A stretch of 64,000 bases of DNA from CAWAPS01 sp963783945 (GCA_963783945.1 CAWAPS010000032.1:1-64000); one strand, 5' to 3'. Shown: positions 35,067 to 44,304, numbered from the stretch's first letter. Numbers and translations: made by a program. The notes: a model not told the origin generated them from the sequence alone.

Positions 35067-37082
35067 TCAGGAAGCGGCCGCCGGGCCGAGGGCGTGAACG
35101 TCGGCCACGTTCACCGAGGCAGCCGGTGTAGATGCGGTTACGACCACCTTGAGGGCGTTTGAGGTCACCGGGCGGGGCAGGGTCGCCAGCAGGTAGGGGG
35201 CGGCGGCTCCGTCTCCGACGGGGGACCCGGCCCGGGAAACGACCTCCCACCCCCCATCGGGTTGTCGCAGCTCGACGGTGACCGATGTGGTCGGTGCCCC
35301 GTCGGCCGCCGCCTCTCCGATGGTCACCTGATCGATCGCCTTTGCCGTCGCCCAGTCCCACTCGAGGGTCGTGGTGTTGGCCGTCGTGGTGGTTCTCGGG
35401 GCCACGGAACCCACCGCGTCGGCCAGCCCCGGATGCCCGGTGCCCGGCCCGATCAGCTCGAACACGGTGGCGTCGTCACGGCTGGTGTGGAGGAGGCGAA
35501 CGGCCCAGGGAGCGGACGACGCCTCCTGGAGCAGGCACGGCTGGTCGATGACACCGGGCTTGTTCACGTCGCCGATGAGCAGGAACCCGGCCCGGTCGGA
35601 GGCTATGGCCGAGAGAACGGCGGGCTCGTAACAGTCGTTTGCGCTAACGGTGAACGCTGTCCACGCCGTCTCGTGTCCGGTGAACAGGGCGGTGCTCGAG
35701 AGGTAGTCCGTCTCGACCACACTCGAAGGCGGGCCGATGGCAGCCAGGATGGACGCGTAGCGCGACCCGGCGAAGTGGGAGCTGTTCTGACCGAGCCCGA
35801 AGAGGTAGTCCCGCGGCATCTGGGGGATCAGGGGTATTACGACGACCAGGAGCACGGCGGCGACCGCGGTCGTCCGCGCCGTGACCAGCTTGCGGCGACT
35901 GGCGATACGGGATCTGATGGCCTGCCACACCGCGACGGCCCCGACGACGTACCAGGCCGCCAACAGGGGAAGGACGAGGATGGCGCGGCGCTCGTTGACG
36001 TAGGGCCAGAACAGCGTCTCGGCCAGGTACACGGGCACAATGGCCAGAGCGGCATCCCGGTAGCGGCGGTACCAGACGACGGCTCCCACGACGGCCAGCA
36101 GGGTGACCTGCCAGGACAAGACGTGCCAGAGGTCGGCATCGAACCCTCGGGCGATGGGGAGAGGTGACAGGTACGGCACCAAAGTGGCCGGGATGGCGGT
36201 GGACAGGAGGGTGCCGAGCGAATGGGGCACCACGTGGATGACGCGGTCGGCCAAGCTGCCGGTGTAAGCCGCACCTAGCTCCTGCGAATATCTCGCCCCG
36301 GCCAGCGGCACTCCGGCGACCAGGCGAGTGACCACGACCGGCAGCAACAGGGCGATGACGCCGGCCGCCACGGCCAGCGTCCGCCTGACCGCCCGGCCCC
36401 GCCGGTCCCGCTTCAGGGCCAGCCAGACGAGCAGGCCGACCACGACGCCTATGCCAGCTTCTTTGATCCAGATCAGGGAAGCCGCGCTCAGCACGACCCC
36501 CAGGCCCGTCCACGTCCACACTTTCGCCTGCCGGTCCCAGGTGTCGACGAGTATCAGCATCAGAAGGAGTACGACGAGGAACGGCGTCTCCGCCATGACC
36601 ATGCTGCCGAAAGTGGCGAACGGCGGGCCGAGGGCGAGGATGACGAGGACAGCGGAGCGGACGGCCTCACCGACACCCCGGCGCCCCAGATAGACCCAGG
36701 TCAGCACGAAAACCAGCGCATAACAGGCCACCGAGAGCAGGCGCATCGGCACGAAGGTGTGGGGCCACAACCAGGCAAGGGGGGCCAGCAGGGCGCCGTA
36801 GCCGGGCGGGTACAGCCCGACCACCACCGCTCCGCCCGTTTCGTGGCCGGTCAGGCCGTGGCCGGCGAGGAGGGCCCGGGCGGTGAGGATGTAGCTGGCG
36901 TCGTCGTCGAAGGACCCCACGAAGTAGTGGGGGGCGACCAGGGCCACATGAACCAGGCCGATCAGTAGAGGCAGGCCCAGCCCAAAGACCGGGCGCCGCC
37001 ACCAGGGGCGGGGGGTGCTAGCGAGCGGGGGTGAGGGCGCTGGCTGTTGCGCGCCACTGCACGGTTGGGCGTACGCAGTCAA
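35067..37082 (-). CDS. GT-C fold membrane glycosyltransferase-like protein
   Basis: The 671-residue protein has a first membrane segment at about 35-52, then a short outward loop with SFDDDASYILTARALLAGHG. The paired acids there correspond to the catalytic loop of ArnT/PMT-like GT-C enzymes. About ten more membrane segments follow to residue 415. The last 250 residues are extracytoplasmic, ending in a beta-sandwich like discoidin/F5-8C domains (residues about 570-665). It probably transfers a sugar from a polyprenyl carrier to an envelope target. Its start overlaps the end of the epimerase gene by 65 bases, so a later start is possible. Confidence 0.78.
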   Translation of the reverse strand: MTAYAQPCSGAQQPAPSPPLASTPRPWWRRPVFGLGLPLLIGLVHVALVAPHYFVGSFDDDASYILTARALLAGHGLTGHETGGAVVVGLYPPGYGALLAPLAWLWPHTFVPMRLLSVACYALVFVLTWVYLGRRGVGEAVRSAVLVILALGPPFATFGSMVMAETPFLVVLLLMLILVDTWDRQAKVWTWTGLGVVLSAASLIWIKEAGIGVVVGLLVWLALKRDRRGRAVRRTLAVAAGVIALLLPVVVTRLVAGVPLAGARYSQELGAAYTGSLADRVIHVVPHSLGTLLSTAIPATLVPYLSPLPIARGFDADLWHVLSWQVTLLAVVGAVVWYRRYRDAALAIVPVYLAETLFWPYVNERRAILVLPLLAAWYVVGAVAVWQAIRSRIASRRKLVTARTTAVAAVLLVVVIPLIPQMPRDYLFGLGQNSSHFAGSRYASILAAIGPPSSVVETDYLSSTALFTGHETAWTAFTVSANDCYEPAVLSAIASDRAGFLLIGDVNKPGVIDQPCLLQEASSAPWAVRLLHTSRDDATVFELIGPGTGHPGLADAVGSVAPRTTTTANTTTLEWDWATAKAIDQVTIGEAAADGAPTTSVTVELRQPDGGWEVVSRAGSPVGDGAAAPYLLATLPRPVTSNALKVVVTASTPAASVNVADVHALGPAAAS

Positions 37083-38187
37083 GCGATACCCGCTCCTTAT
37101 AGCGCTCTGCGACCCCGAACAGGGAGTCGATCAGGGTATCGCTGAGAAAATGGGGGGCCAGTCCCAGATCCAGCAGACCCGTGTGGGCGGCCCGGTAGTA
37201 GTGCTGCTCGGCCTCGACCCTGGGGTTCTCGATCTCCTCTATCCCGCACCCACCGGGGTAGGCCGACGCGACCGTGTCGGCGATCTCCCGTACTGACATC
37301 TGCTCGGTGAACTGGTTGAACACCCGGTACTCGCCTGGTCCGGCGGGATTCTCCGCCGCCAGCCTGACGCATTGGAGAGTGTCGACCAGATTGATGATGC
37401 CCCTGGTCTGGCCGCCCGAGCCGTACACGGTCAGGGGGTGACCGAGAACAGCCTGGATGACGAAGCGGTTGAGCACGGTGCCGAACACCCCGTCGTAGTC
37501 GAACCGCGTGGCCAGCACGGGATCGCCGGCGGTCTCGTCGGTCTCCTGACCGTACACCACTCCCTGATTGAGATCAGTGGCCCGGATCCCCCACGTCCGG
37601 CAGGCGAACTCGATGTTGTGGCTGTCGTGAACCTTGGAGAGGTGGTAGAAGGAGCCCGGCCTCTTGGGGTACAGCACCCGGTCCGTGCGGCCCCGGTGGG
37701 TCACGGTCAGCCATCCCTCCTCGATGTCGATGTTCGGCGTGCCGTACTCCCCCATGGTCCCCAGCTTGACCAGATGGATGTCCCTGTTGTGATCGGCGAT
37801 GGCGTAGAGGACGTTCAGGTTGCCGACGACGTTGTTGGTCTGAGTGAACACCGCGTGCCGTTGGTCGATCATGGAGTACGGGGCCGAGCGCTGCTCCCCG
37901 TAGTGGACGATCGTGTCCGGGTCGAAGTCGCGGACCATGGCGCTCACGAAGTCGTCGTCGCACAGATCCCCCACGTAGCAGGACAGCCTCTTGCCGGTGA
38001 GGACCCGCCAACGTTCGATCCGCTCCTCGAGCGGCCGGATCGGCACCAGGCTGTCCACGCCGAGCTCCACGTCCCAGTCCCGTCGAGCGAAGTTGTCGGC
38101 GACCCCCACTTCGTGTCCTTGGGACGAAAGGTGCAGCGCAGTCGGCCACCCCAGGTACCCGTCGGCGCCGAGGATCAGTGTTCGCAC
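37018..38187 (-). CDS. UDP-sulfoquinovose synthase-like NAD-dependent epimerase
   Basis: The 389-residue extended SDR starts VRTLILGADGYLGWPTALHL (GxxGxxG, NAD-binding). It is close to the SQD1 family by VKLGTMGEYGTPNIDIEEG, SFYHLSKVHDSHN (catalytic Tyr and Lys) and TRFDYDGVFGTVLNRFVIQA. Plant and cyanobacterial SQD1 makes UDP-sulfoquinovose from UDP-glucose and sulfite for sulfolipid. Actinobacteria have close relatives with unproven substrates, so the sugar made here is an inference. GTG 38187 was chosen by homology and the GGGAGA upstream. It is divergent from the lipoprotein gene. Confidence 0.85.
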   Translation of the reverse strand: MRTLILGADGYLGWPTALHLSSQGHEVGVADNFARRDWDVELGVDSLVPIRPLEERIERWRVLTGKRLSCYVGDLCDDDFVSAMVRDFDPDTIVHYGEQRSAPYSMIDQRHAVFTQTNNVVGNLNVLYAIADHNRDIHLVKLGTMGEYGTPNIDIEEGWLTVTHRGRTDRVLYPKRPGSFYHLSKVHDSHNIEFACRTWGIRATDLNQGVVYGQETDETAGDPVLATRFDYDGVFGTVLNRFVIQAVLGHPLTVYGSGGQTRGIINLVDTLQCVRLAAENPAGPGEYRVFNQFTEQMSVREIADTVASAYPGGCGIEEIENPRVEAEQHYYRAAHTGLLDLGLAPHFLSDTLIDSLFGVAERYKERVSLDCVRPTVQWRATASALTPAR

Positions 38188-38340
38188 GTGGTTTCTCCCA
38201 TCGATCTGTGACGTGCTGGCAGGATTACGCGGATTCCTGAGAATATTCTGTGAGACACCTGGTAGGTGGCTTTGCCAGCTGGTTCTAAGGAAACTCTTAC
38301 CCAGCTTTGACGGCCGTCTCAGATGGCCTGGTTGTAATTC

Positions 38341-39063
38341 ATGATTGTGATCGAAACTCAGCCCGGCCAAGCGCGCCGGAAGCGTATCGTCTTGGCCTTC
38401 GCGGCCTGTCTCGTAGCCCTGGCCGCGGTGGCCACCGCCTGCGGTGGCAGCTCGACCAAGACCTCGTCGTCGTCCACGACCAGCCCGCCGACCTCGGGCT
38501 CGGCCGCTACGGGTTCGGCCGCTACGGGTTCGGGGGCCACCGGTTCCGGTGGCTCGGCGGCCTTCGCCGCCGCCCGCACCAAGTTTACCCAGTGCCTGGA
38601 AAGTCATGGAGTGCCAGCAAGCGTGGCGTCCTCCGGGTTCGGCTTCGGCGGCCGGCGGGGATCCGCCGACGGGTCGGGCGCAACCGGTTCGACCGGTTCC
38701 GGTTCGACCAATTCCGGCAGCTCGACCGCGGGCGGCTCGACCACCCGGCCAACCATCGCCAGCCAATACCAGTCGGCTTTTACCGCCTGCCGCAGCGATC
38801 TCCCGACCGGAGGGTTCGGTGGCGGCGGTTTCAACAGCGCGACGTCAGCCGCCTACCGCAACTGCCTGACCCTGCACGGCGTGACCATCCCGACGACTCC
38901 TCCCTCGACGGCCGCCGGTAGCTCCGGGCCGCGTGCGGGCTCCGGGGGCTTGGGGGCGCTCCGCAACAACCCGAAGTTCCAGGCGGCGCAAAAGGCGTGC
39001 GCCAGCCTCCTACCCGCCCGGACCGGGGCGGGGACCACCACCACAGTGCCAGCCGCGTCATGA
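38341..39063 (+). CDS. lipoprotein with duplicated Cys motifs
   Basis: The 240-residue protein has a basic start, a hydrophobic segment (IVLAFAACLVALAAVATAC) and a lipobox with acylated Cys34. A Ser/Thr/Gly-rich spacer follows. The mature part has an internal duplication: FTQCLESHGV plus ACRSDLP, then YRNCLTLHGV plus ACASLLP, so four Cys could form two disulfides. Its stop overlaps the membrane-fusion gene by 4 bases, making it part of the export operon. The role is unknown; it may be the outer partner or sensor of the transporter. Confidence 0.8.
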   Translation: MIVIETQPGQARRKRIVLAFAACLVALAAVATACGGSSTKTSSSSTTSPPTSGSAATGSAATGSGATGSGGSAAFAAARTKFTQCLESHGVPASVASSGFGFGGRRGSADGSGATGSTGSGSTNSGSSTAGGSTTRPTIASQYQSAFTACRSDLPTGGFGGGGFNSATSAAYRNCLTLHGVTIPTTPPSTAAGSSGPRAGSGGLGALRNNPKFQAAQKACASLLPARTGAGTTTTVPAAS

Positions 39064-40832
39064 GCCGGCGGATGTGGATCGTGAACGGTTCTCTGGCCGT
39101 CGTGGTCGCCGTTCTCGTCCTACTCGGTGTCGACACCATCTTTCACAAGTCGTCGGCTCACGCGGCCGGTCGCACGGCGACGGCAGAGGTCGGGACCGTG
39201 CAGTCGACCGTGACCGCTACCGGCAACCTCTCTCCCGCTAACAGCGAGAATCTCGCCTTCGCCACGAGCGGGACGGTTACCGCGATCGATGCCTCTGTGG
39301 GCCAGCAGGTAAAGGCCGGGCAGGTCCTGGCAAAGATAGATGCCACTTCGGCCCAGGCCGCGCTCAGCGCGGCCCAGGACAATCTGCAAGCGGCCGACGA
39401 CAACCTGGCCCTGGCCCAGGCGGGCGGTGAAACCCCGCCTCAGGTCGCCCAGGACAACGCCACCCTCACCCAGGACCAGGACGCCATAACCACCGCCCAG
39501 GCCGCGCTCACCGCCGCCGACCAGCAGCTGGCGACTGACCAGGCCGCCTGCGCCGCCGCGACCAAGGCGGCCACGACCACCGCGGCAAACGAGCCGGAGA
39601 CCACCAGCCCGGCCGCCATCCTGACCGCGGCCATCGTCCGCCCCTCAACACCCACGACCGTGGCCAACACGTCGGGATCGGGCTCGGGCTCCTCGGGCTC
39701 GGGGTCGTCGGGTTCGGGCTCGTCGGGGACGACCGGTGCATCCCAGTCGAGCCGGTCCACCCAGGCCTCGTCGACGGCCACGGGAACGTCCACCACGCCA
39801 TCCTCCTGTGAGGCAGAGACCAGCGACGAGCAGGCCATAACCCAGGCCCAGAACAACGTGACCCAAGCCCAGAACTCCCTTAGTCAGGACCAGCTGTCGA
39901 TCGCAGCCAAGCGGTACGTGAGCCCGGCGACCGTTCTGCAGGACCAGGCGGCCGTCACCCAGGCTCAGTCCACCGTCACCCAGGACACCAAGACCGTGTC
40001 GGAGACCACCCTGACGGCTCCGTTCGCTGGGACGATCACCGCGATCGACGGCTCCGTCGGCCAGACGACCAGCGGCGGGGGGTCCTCAGCCTCCTCCAGC
40101 TCTTCCTCGACCTCCTCCTCGGGGTCGGGATCGGGTGGGTCCGGGCTCGGTTCGACCGGATCCGGGGCCACCTCGACGGGTTCGACGAGCGCGACGGGTT
40201 CGACAGGATCATCGGGTTCGACAGGATCGTCGGGTTCGTCCTCCTCTTCGAGCGCCTTCATGACCCTCGCCAACCTGTCCGACCTGCAGGTCGTGGCCGG
40301 CTTCCCCGAGGCCGATGCCATCAAGGTGAAGCTGGGCCAACCGGCCACCGTCACCCTGAGCGCCCTCACCAACACGAGCGTGCCGGGCAAGGTGACCGCG
40401 ATCAGCCCTACGTCGACGGTGGTCAGCAACGTCGTGACCTATGACGTGACGATCAACCTGAACCAGGTTCCCTCGGACGTGCGGACCGGTATGACGGCAA
40501 GCGTGGCCGTCGTTGTCGACTCGGTCACCAACGCCCTCGAACTGCCGTCGTCTGCCGTCACCACGACGGGCGGACTGTCAACCGTGCAGCTGATCAAGAA
40601 CGGCAAGCAGAGCACCCAGACCGTGACTGTCGGTCTCGTAGGTGACACCGAGACACAGATCGTTTCCGGCTTGGCTGCCGGCAACGTCGTGGCCGAACCG
40701 TCGGTCACCGCCAGCGCCGGTGCGACCGGCACGGGCACCGGCACCGGGACGGGCACCGGCTTCGCTCGAGGCCTGGGTGGGCTCGGCGGCGGCGGCGGCG
40801 GTGGCGGCTTCGCCGGCTTCGGAGGCGGATGA
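39060..40832 (+). CDS. MacA/HlyD-type periplasmic adaptor protein
   Basis: The 590-residue protein starts with a membrane anchor (IVNGSLAVVVAVLVLLGVDTIF). The first half of a biotinyl-lipoyl domain follows (GTVTAIDASVGQQVKAGQVL), then long helices rich in Ala and Gln (ALSAAQDNLQAADDNLALAQ). The second half of the lipoyl domain is LTAPFAGTITAIDGSVGQ, and the beta-barrel domain is LQVVAGFPEADAIKVKLGQP. Two Ser/Gly/Thr-rich inserts of 50-70 residues interrupt the helical hairpin and the lipoyl half, and the tail is almost pure Gly. It would link the MacB-like permease to the envelope. Confidence 0.92.
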   Translation: MSRRMWIVNGSLAVVVAVLVLLGVDTIFHKSSAHAAGRTATAEVGTVQSTVTATGNLSPANSENLAFATSGTVTAIDASVGQQVKAGQVLAKIDATSAQAALSAAQDNLQAADDNLALAQAGGETPPQVAQDNATLTQDQDAITTAQAALTAADQQLATDQAACAAATKAATTTAANEPETTSPAAILTAAIVRPSTPTTVANTSGSGSGSSGSGSSGSGSSGTTGASQSSRSTQASSTATGTSTTPSSCEAETSDEQAITQAQNNVTQAQNSLSQDQLSIAAKRYVSPATVLQDQAAVTQAQSTVTQDTKTVSETTLTAPFAGTITAIDGSVGQTTSGGGSSASSSSSSTSSSGSGSGGSGLGSTGSGATSTGSTSATGSTGSSGSTGSSGSSSSSSAFMTLANLSDLQVVAGFPEADAIKVKLGQPATVTLSALTNTSVPGKVTAISPTSTVVSNVVTYDVTINLNQVPSDVRTGMTASVAVVVDSVTNALELPSSAVTTTGGLSTVQLIKNGKQSTQTVTVGLVGDTETQIVSGLAAGNVVAEPSVTASAGATGTGTGTGTGTGFARGLGGLGGGGGGGGFAGFGGG

Positions 40833-41572
40833 TGCAGACCAGCAACGGGTCGAGACCGCCAGTCGTCGCCCTGCGCAACGTGGTGAGGACCTACCGCATG
40901 GGCGAGGTCGAGGTCCAGGCCCTGCGAGGGGTCTCGATGGTGGTGGACCGCGGCGACTTCGTGGCCATCATGGGCGCGTCGGGCTCCGGGAAGTCGACGC
41001 TGATGAACGTCATCGGATGCCTGGACGTGCCCAACAGCGGCCGGTACTGGCTCGACGGGGTCGACGTTCGCAACCTCGACGAGTCGGCGCTGGCTCGGAT
41101 ACGCAACCGCAAGATCGGGTTCGTGTTCCAGAGCTACAACCTGATCCCGCGCACGACAGCTCTGGCCAACGTGGAGCTGCCCATGACCTACGCCGGGGTT
41201 CACACCAAGGAACGCCGGCGAAGGGCCATCGCCGCTCTGGAACAGGTCGGGCTGGCTGATCGAATGTCGCACGTCCCGAGTGAGATGTCCGGCGGCCAGC
41301 AGCAGCGGGTCGCCGTGGCCCGGGCCATCGTGACCGATCCTGCGTTGATCCTGGCCGACGAACCCACCGGCAACCTGGACTCCCACTCCAGCGCCGAGGT
41401 GATGCAGGTCTTCGCCGACCTGAACGCCGCCGGCCGCACCGTCATGATCGTCACCCACGAAGCGGATATCGCCGCCTTCACCCGGCGAACGGTGCGGGTC
41501 AGCGACGGCCGCATCGTCTCCGACGAAACCGCCGACGTGCGGCCGGCACCCGCGATCGGGAGCGTCATTTGA
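40829..41572 (+). CDS. MacB-type ABC transporter ATP-binding protein
   Basis: The 247-residue ATPase has Walker A MGASGSGKST, Q-loop VFQSYNLIPRTTA, signature MSGGQQQRVAVARAI, Walker B ALILADEPTGNLDS and H-loop VTHE. The pattern belongs to the LolD/MacB/FtsE group, which works by mechanotransmission rather than membrane passage. It overlaps the genes on both sides by 4 bases. Confidence 0.96.
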   Translation: MMQTSNGSRPPVVALRNVVRTYRMGEVEVQALRGVSMVVDRGDFVAIMGASGSGKSTLMNVIGCLDVPNSGRYWLDGVDVRNLDESALARIRNRKIGFVFQSYNLIPRTTALANVELPMTYAGVHTKERRRRAIAALEQVGLADRMSHVPSEMSGGQQQRVAVARAIVTDPALILADEPTGNLDSHSSAEVMQVFADLNAAGRTVMIVTHEADIAAFTRRTVRVSDGRIVSDETADVRPAPAIGSVI

Positions 41573-42795
41573 CCCTCCTCGACGACGTCTCCACCGCCCT
41601 CCGTGGCCTGTCGGCCAACAAGCTTCGTTCCGCGTTGACAGTTCTCGGCATTCTGATCGGCGTCGGCGCCGTCATCATCCTCGTCGCGGTCGGCAATGGG
41701 TCCTCGCAGGCGGTTCAGAACCGGATAAAGGCTCTGGGCACCAACACCATCACGATCGTCAGCCGCGGCCGCTTCGGGCGGGGTCCCTCCACCGGAGGGA
41801 CCCAGACCCAGGCTGCCACCATCACGCCGGCGGACGTGTCCCTCATGTCCAATCCGAACGAGGCGCCGGACATCTCCTCGGTCTCGCCGACGGTCAGCGC
41901 CTCGGACACGGCGTCATACGGCGCCGCCTCGGCCAGCGGGGTGACTGTCACGGGAACGGTTCCGGAGTACCTGGCGGCCGAGGATTACCAGGTCCAAGCG
42001 GGCCGAACCATCACCAGCTCCGATGTCTCCACCCACGCCCCGATCGTGCTCATCGGCCAGGACCTGGTCTCGAACCTCTACCAGGCCGGAGCCAATCCGA
42101 TCGGTACCGAGGTCTATTTTGGCTCCGCCCGTTTCCAGGTCGTAGGGGTTCTCGCCAACAAGGGGTCCTCCAGCGGGCAGGACCTCAACGACGTGGCCAT
42201 AGTTCCCTACACGTCCGCCGAAGACCTGTTGACGGGGTACACCAACAGCTTCAGCGAGGTCATCGTTCAGGCCAAGCACTCGGGTGACGTGAACGCGGCC
42301 GAGAACGAGGCCGAGAACATCCTGGCCTCGGCCAACCAGACGACCGTCGCCAACCTCCCCTTCACCGTCATCAACGAAAGCTCGCTGCTGTCGACCAGCG
42401 CCAGCACCAACTCGACCTTCACCGTGCTGCTCGGTGCGGTGGCGGCGATCAGCCTCCTGGTAGGCGGCATCGGGATCATGAACATCATGCTCGTGACCGT
42501 CACCGAGCGAACCCGTGAGATCGGGATCCGCAAGGCCATCGGGGCCCCGCGCCGTGCCATCCTCGGTCAGTTCCTCATCGAGGCCATGCTCCTGTCCTTG
42601 TTCGGGGGCCTGGCCGGGGTGGTGGTCGGCCTCATAGGGGCTCAGTTCCGCATCGTCGGGGTCAAGCCGGTCGCCACCCCGGCGTCGGTCATCTTGGCGT
42701 TCGCAGTGGCGGTGGCGGTCGGAGTGTTTTTCGGTTTCTATCCCGCCAACCGGGCGGCCGCCTTGCGCCCGGTCGAGGCCCTTCGCTACGAGTAG
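41569..42795 (+). CDS. MacB-type ABC transporter permease
   Basis: The 408-residue protein has the FtsX/MacB topology. There is one N-terminal membrane segment (LTVLGILIGVGAVIILVAVG), a large periplasmic domain at about residues 45-280, and then three membrane segments ending with the FtsX domain (LLVGGIGIMNIMLVTVTERT, GIRKAIGAPRRAILGQFLIE). The TTG start overlaps the ATPase stop by 4 bases. Together with the adaptor it forms a tripartite-like exporter for a peptide, lipid or drug that cannot be named. Confidence 0.95.
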   Translation: MTLLDDVSTALRGLSANKLRSALTVLGILIGVGAVIILVAVGNGSSQAVQNRIKALGTNTITIVSRGRFGRGPSTGGTQTQAATITPADVSLMSNPNEAPDISSVSPTVSASDTASYGAASASGVTVTGTVPEYLAAEDYQVQAGRTITSSDVSTHAPIVLIGQDLVSNLYQAGANPIGTEVYFGSARFQVVGVLANKGSSSGQDLNDVAIVPYTSAEDLLTGYTNSFSEVIVQAKHSGDVNAAENEAENILASANQTTVANLPFTVINESSLLSTSASTNSTFTVLLGAVAAISLLVGGIGIMNIMLVTVTERTREIGIRKAIGAPRRAILGQFLIEAMLLSLFGGLAGVVVGLIGAQFRIVGVKPVATPASVILAFAVAVAVGVFFGFYPANRAAALRPVEALRYE

Positions 42796-42810
42796 CCTGG
42801 AGACACCTGA

Positions 42811-43464
42811 GTGCCCTCTTCGTTTTCGACCACGATGTCTTCCGAACCGGTCCCGCCTGATCCGACAGAGCAGTACATCCATCCGGACGATCCCGACGAC
42901 GAGTGGGCGGTTGCGCCAACTGGCCGGGGCGTGCGGGTACGGGTGATAACCGGCGCGCTGCTGGTTCTCGCCGTCCTGGCGGGCGGCTTCTGGGGCGGCG
43001 TGGTGGCGGAGAAACACCACGGCGGGAGCAACAGCGCCTCGACCGCGGCGTCCGCGCTGGCCTCCCGCTTCGCCGCTCTGCGCGGTGGTGCCGCATCCGG
43101 ATCCGGCGCCAGCACCTTCTCCGGCGCCGGCGGCCGGGCCGCGACAGCCGGCGCCACCACAGGACTGGTGACGGAGGTGCAGGGGAACATTCTCTACGTG
43201 ACCGAAAACGACGCGGCGGGCACCCTCGTCAAGGTAACGGTCGGACCGTCCACCACCGTCACCAGGACGGCCAAGAGCAGCCTGAGCGGACTGCAGCAGG
43301 GTGACACTGTCATCGTCACCGGGACCAAGGCGGCCAGCGGCACCGTGTCGGCCACGGCGATCCGGGCCACGGGTCAGGGAGTGACAGCGGGGGGCGGAAC
43401 GGGGTCAGGTGGCGGGTTCGGCGGGGGTAGCGGTGCCGGCGCGGCAGGGGGTGCCGGCGGCTAG
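42811..43464 (+). CDS. membrane-anchored DUF5666-like protein
   Basis: The 217-residue protein has a cytoplasmic N-terminus of about 45 residues, one membrane segment (VITGALLVLAVLAGGFWGGVVA), a Gly/Ser/Ala-rich stretch, and a small beta-barrel domain (GLVTEVQGNILYVTENDAAG to GDTVIVTGTKAASGTVSATAI) of the DUF5666/OB-like type. The tail is Gly-rich, like the end of the adaptor in the same operon. It is the last gene of the export operon, 15 bases after the permease. Confidence 0.78.
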   Translation: MPSSFSTTMSSEPVPPDPTEQYIHPDDPDDEWAVAPTGRGVRVRVITGALLVLAVLAGGFWGGVVAEKHHGGSNSASTAASALASRFAALRGGAASGSGASTFSGAGGRAATAGATTGLVTEVQGNILYVTENDAAGTLVKVTVGPSTTVTRTAKSSLSGLQQGDTVIVTGTKAASGTVSATAIRATGQGVTAGGGTGSGGGFGGGSGAGAAGGAGG

Positions 43465-43481
43465 GTAGTCGGCCGCCTTTT
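43456..43481 (+). terminator. terminator of the export operon
   Basis: GGCGGC/GCCGCC with a 10-base loop is followed by TTTT. The stem begins in the last codons of the operon's final gene and includes its stop codon, a compact intrinsic-type terminator. Confidence 0.6.
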
Positions 43482-43602
43482 CCGGGAGCGGCAAGTAGGG
43501 GAGCCGTTCGGGGTTGCCCGCTAGCCGGGCTAGGTGAAGATCAAACCCAGGGGGTTGCAATCGGCCTGAGGCCCTCCCGGGGGCCCGGCCAGGCCAGGGT
43601 CG

Positions 43603-43965
43603 TCAGCCCGGGGGTGTCCGGGAACGCCCCTGCCGCCAGCCGTCGAGAGCCTGGAAGCCGAGGCGCAGCCCAGCGGCAGCCAACACCGCGCCTACGAGTC
43701 CGACGAGCAGACCCGCGCTCATACTCACGGCGATGAGCGCCAACCCGACGGCAGCTATGAGGAAGCCCCACCAGCCGTGGGATACAAGAGCCCGCCACCC
43801 CGACGTAACAGTCGCCGCCACCCGCCGCGGGACCGCCTGCAGCCATCGCCGGCTCGAGCCTTTGAGCAGGGCCGCTAGCTGCGGATCCTCGGCTGCCGCC
43901 TTCGCTTCGATGCTGGCCAGGGCGGCACGCTCTTCTGCACTGAGCCTCACCTCCTGCGTGCTCAC
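43603..43965 (-). CDS. DUF3040 family membrane protein
   Basis: The 120-residue protein begins VSTQEVRLSAEERAALASIEAK, the DUF3040 signature, with an N-terminal helix, followed by a basic stretch. Two close membrane segments follow (GWWGFLIAAVGLALIAVSMS and AGLLVGLVGAVLAAAGLRLG). The family is confined to Actinobacteria and has no known role. GTG 43965 is preceded by GGGAGGAG. Confidence 0.88.
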   Translation of the reverse strand: MSTQEVRLSAEERAALASIEAKAAAEDPQLAALLKGSSRRWLQAVPRRVAATVTSGWRALVSHGWWGFLIAAVGLALIAVSMSAGLLVGLVGAVLAAAGLRLGFQALDGWRQGRSRTPPG

Positions 43966-44304
43966 GGCTCCTCCCTTCTCACTGGCCTGCCGTTGGCACA
44001 CTCCATTCTTCACCCATCGGCACCCTTCCGTCGAGTGCTAACGACTCTTCCGGAAGTACACGTGTCCGACGACAAGCTGATAATACCTCTACCGCCAGCC
44101 AATTCCTCCTGCGCCCGTCACCTGACCTCCCGGCGAGCGGTCGGTGGCGTCGCCGTGCCGGCTGGCGCTTCGGCGTCAGCCGATCCTTGCCCGCGGCCGG
44201 CGGAAGCCGCCTAAGCAGGTTCGCAGAATCGCCTGAGGCGAACGACGGTGCTGGCCAGGGTCGTTTGGCGCCCCCTATGGCGCCAACCTGTTTAATCTCG
44301 CGCC
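43966..44304. other. 339-base divergent control region
   Basis: No convincing gene is present between the DUF3040 and ROK kinase genes. A GTTCGC/GCGAAC dyad lies at 44219-44243 and a strong palindrome at 44265-44286; both are on the kinase side. Confidence 0.45.
44265..44286. promoter_or_regulatory. palindromic operator before the ROK kinase
   Basis: TTGGCGCC-CCCTAT-GGCGCCAA is a perfect inverted repeat with 8-base arms. A TTTAAT box at 44291-44296 lies just after it and the ATG is at 44305, so the palindrome would sit in the -35/-10 spacer of a nearly leaderless promoter. This is the place for repressor binding. A leader hairpin is the alternative. Confidence 0.5.

Noticed and set aside
39660..40260. 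Repetitive TCGGG/GGGTTCGAC-rich DNA suggesting a repeat array
   Set aside because: It encodes Ser/Gly/Thr linkers of the adaptor protein in frame; the repetition is coding low complexity, not a CRISPR or satellite.
41914..43020. 368-residue minus-strand frame over the permease
   Set aside because: Shadow of the MacB permease and the gene after it; composition dominated by His, Asp, Gly and Arg.
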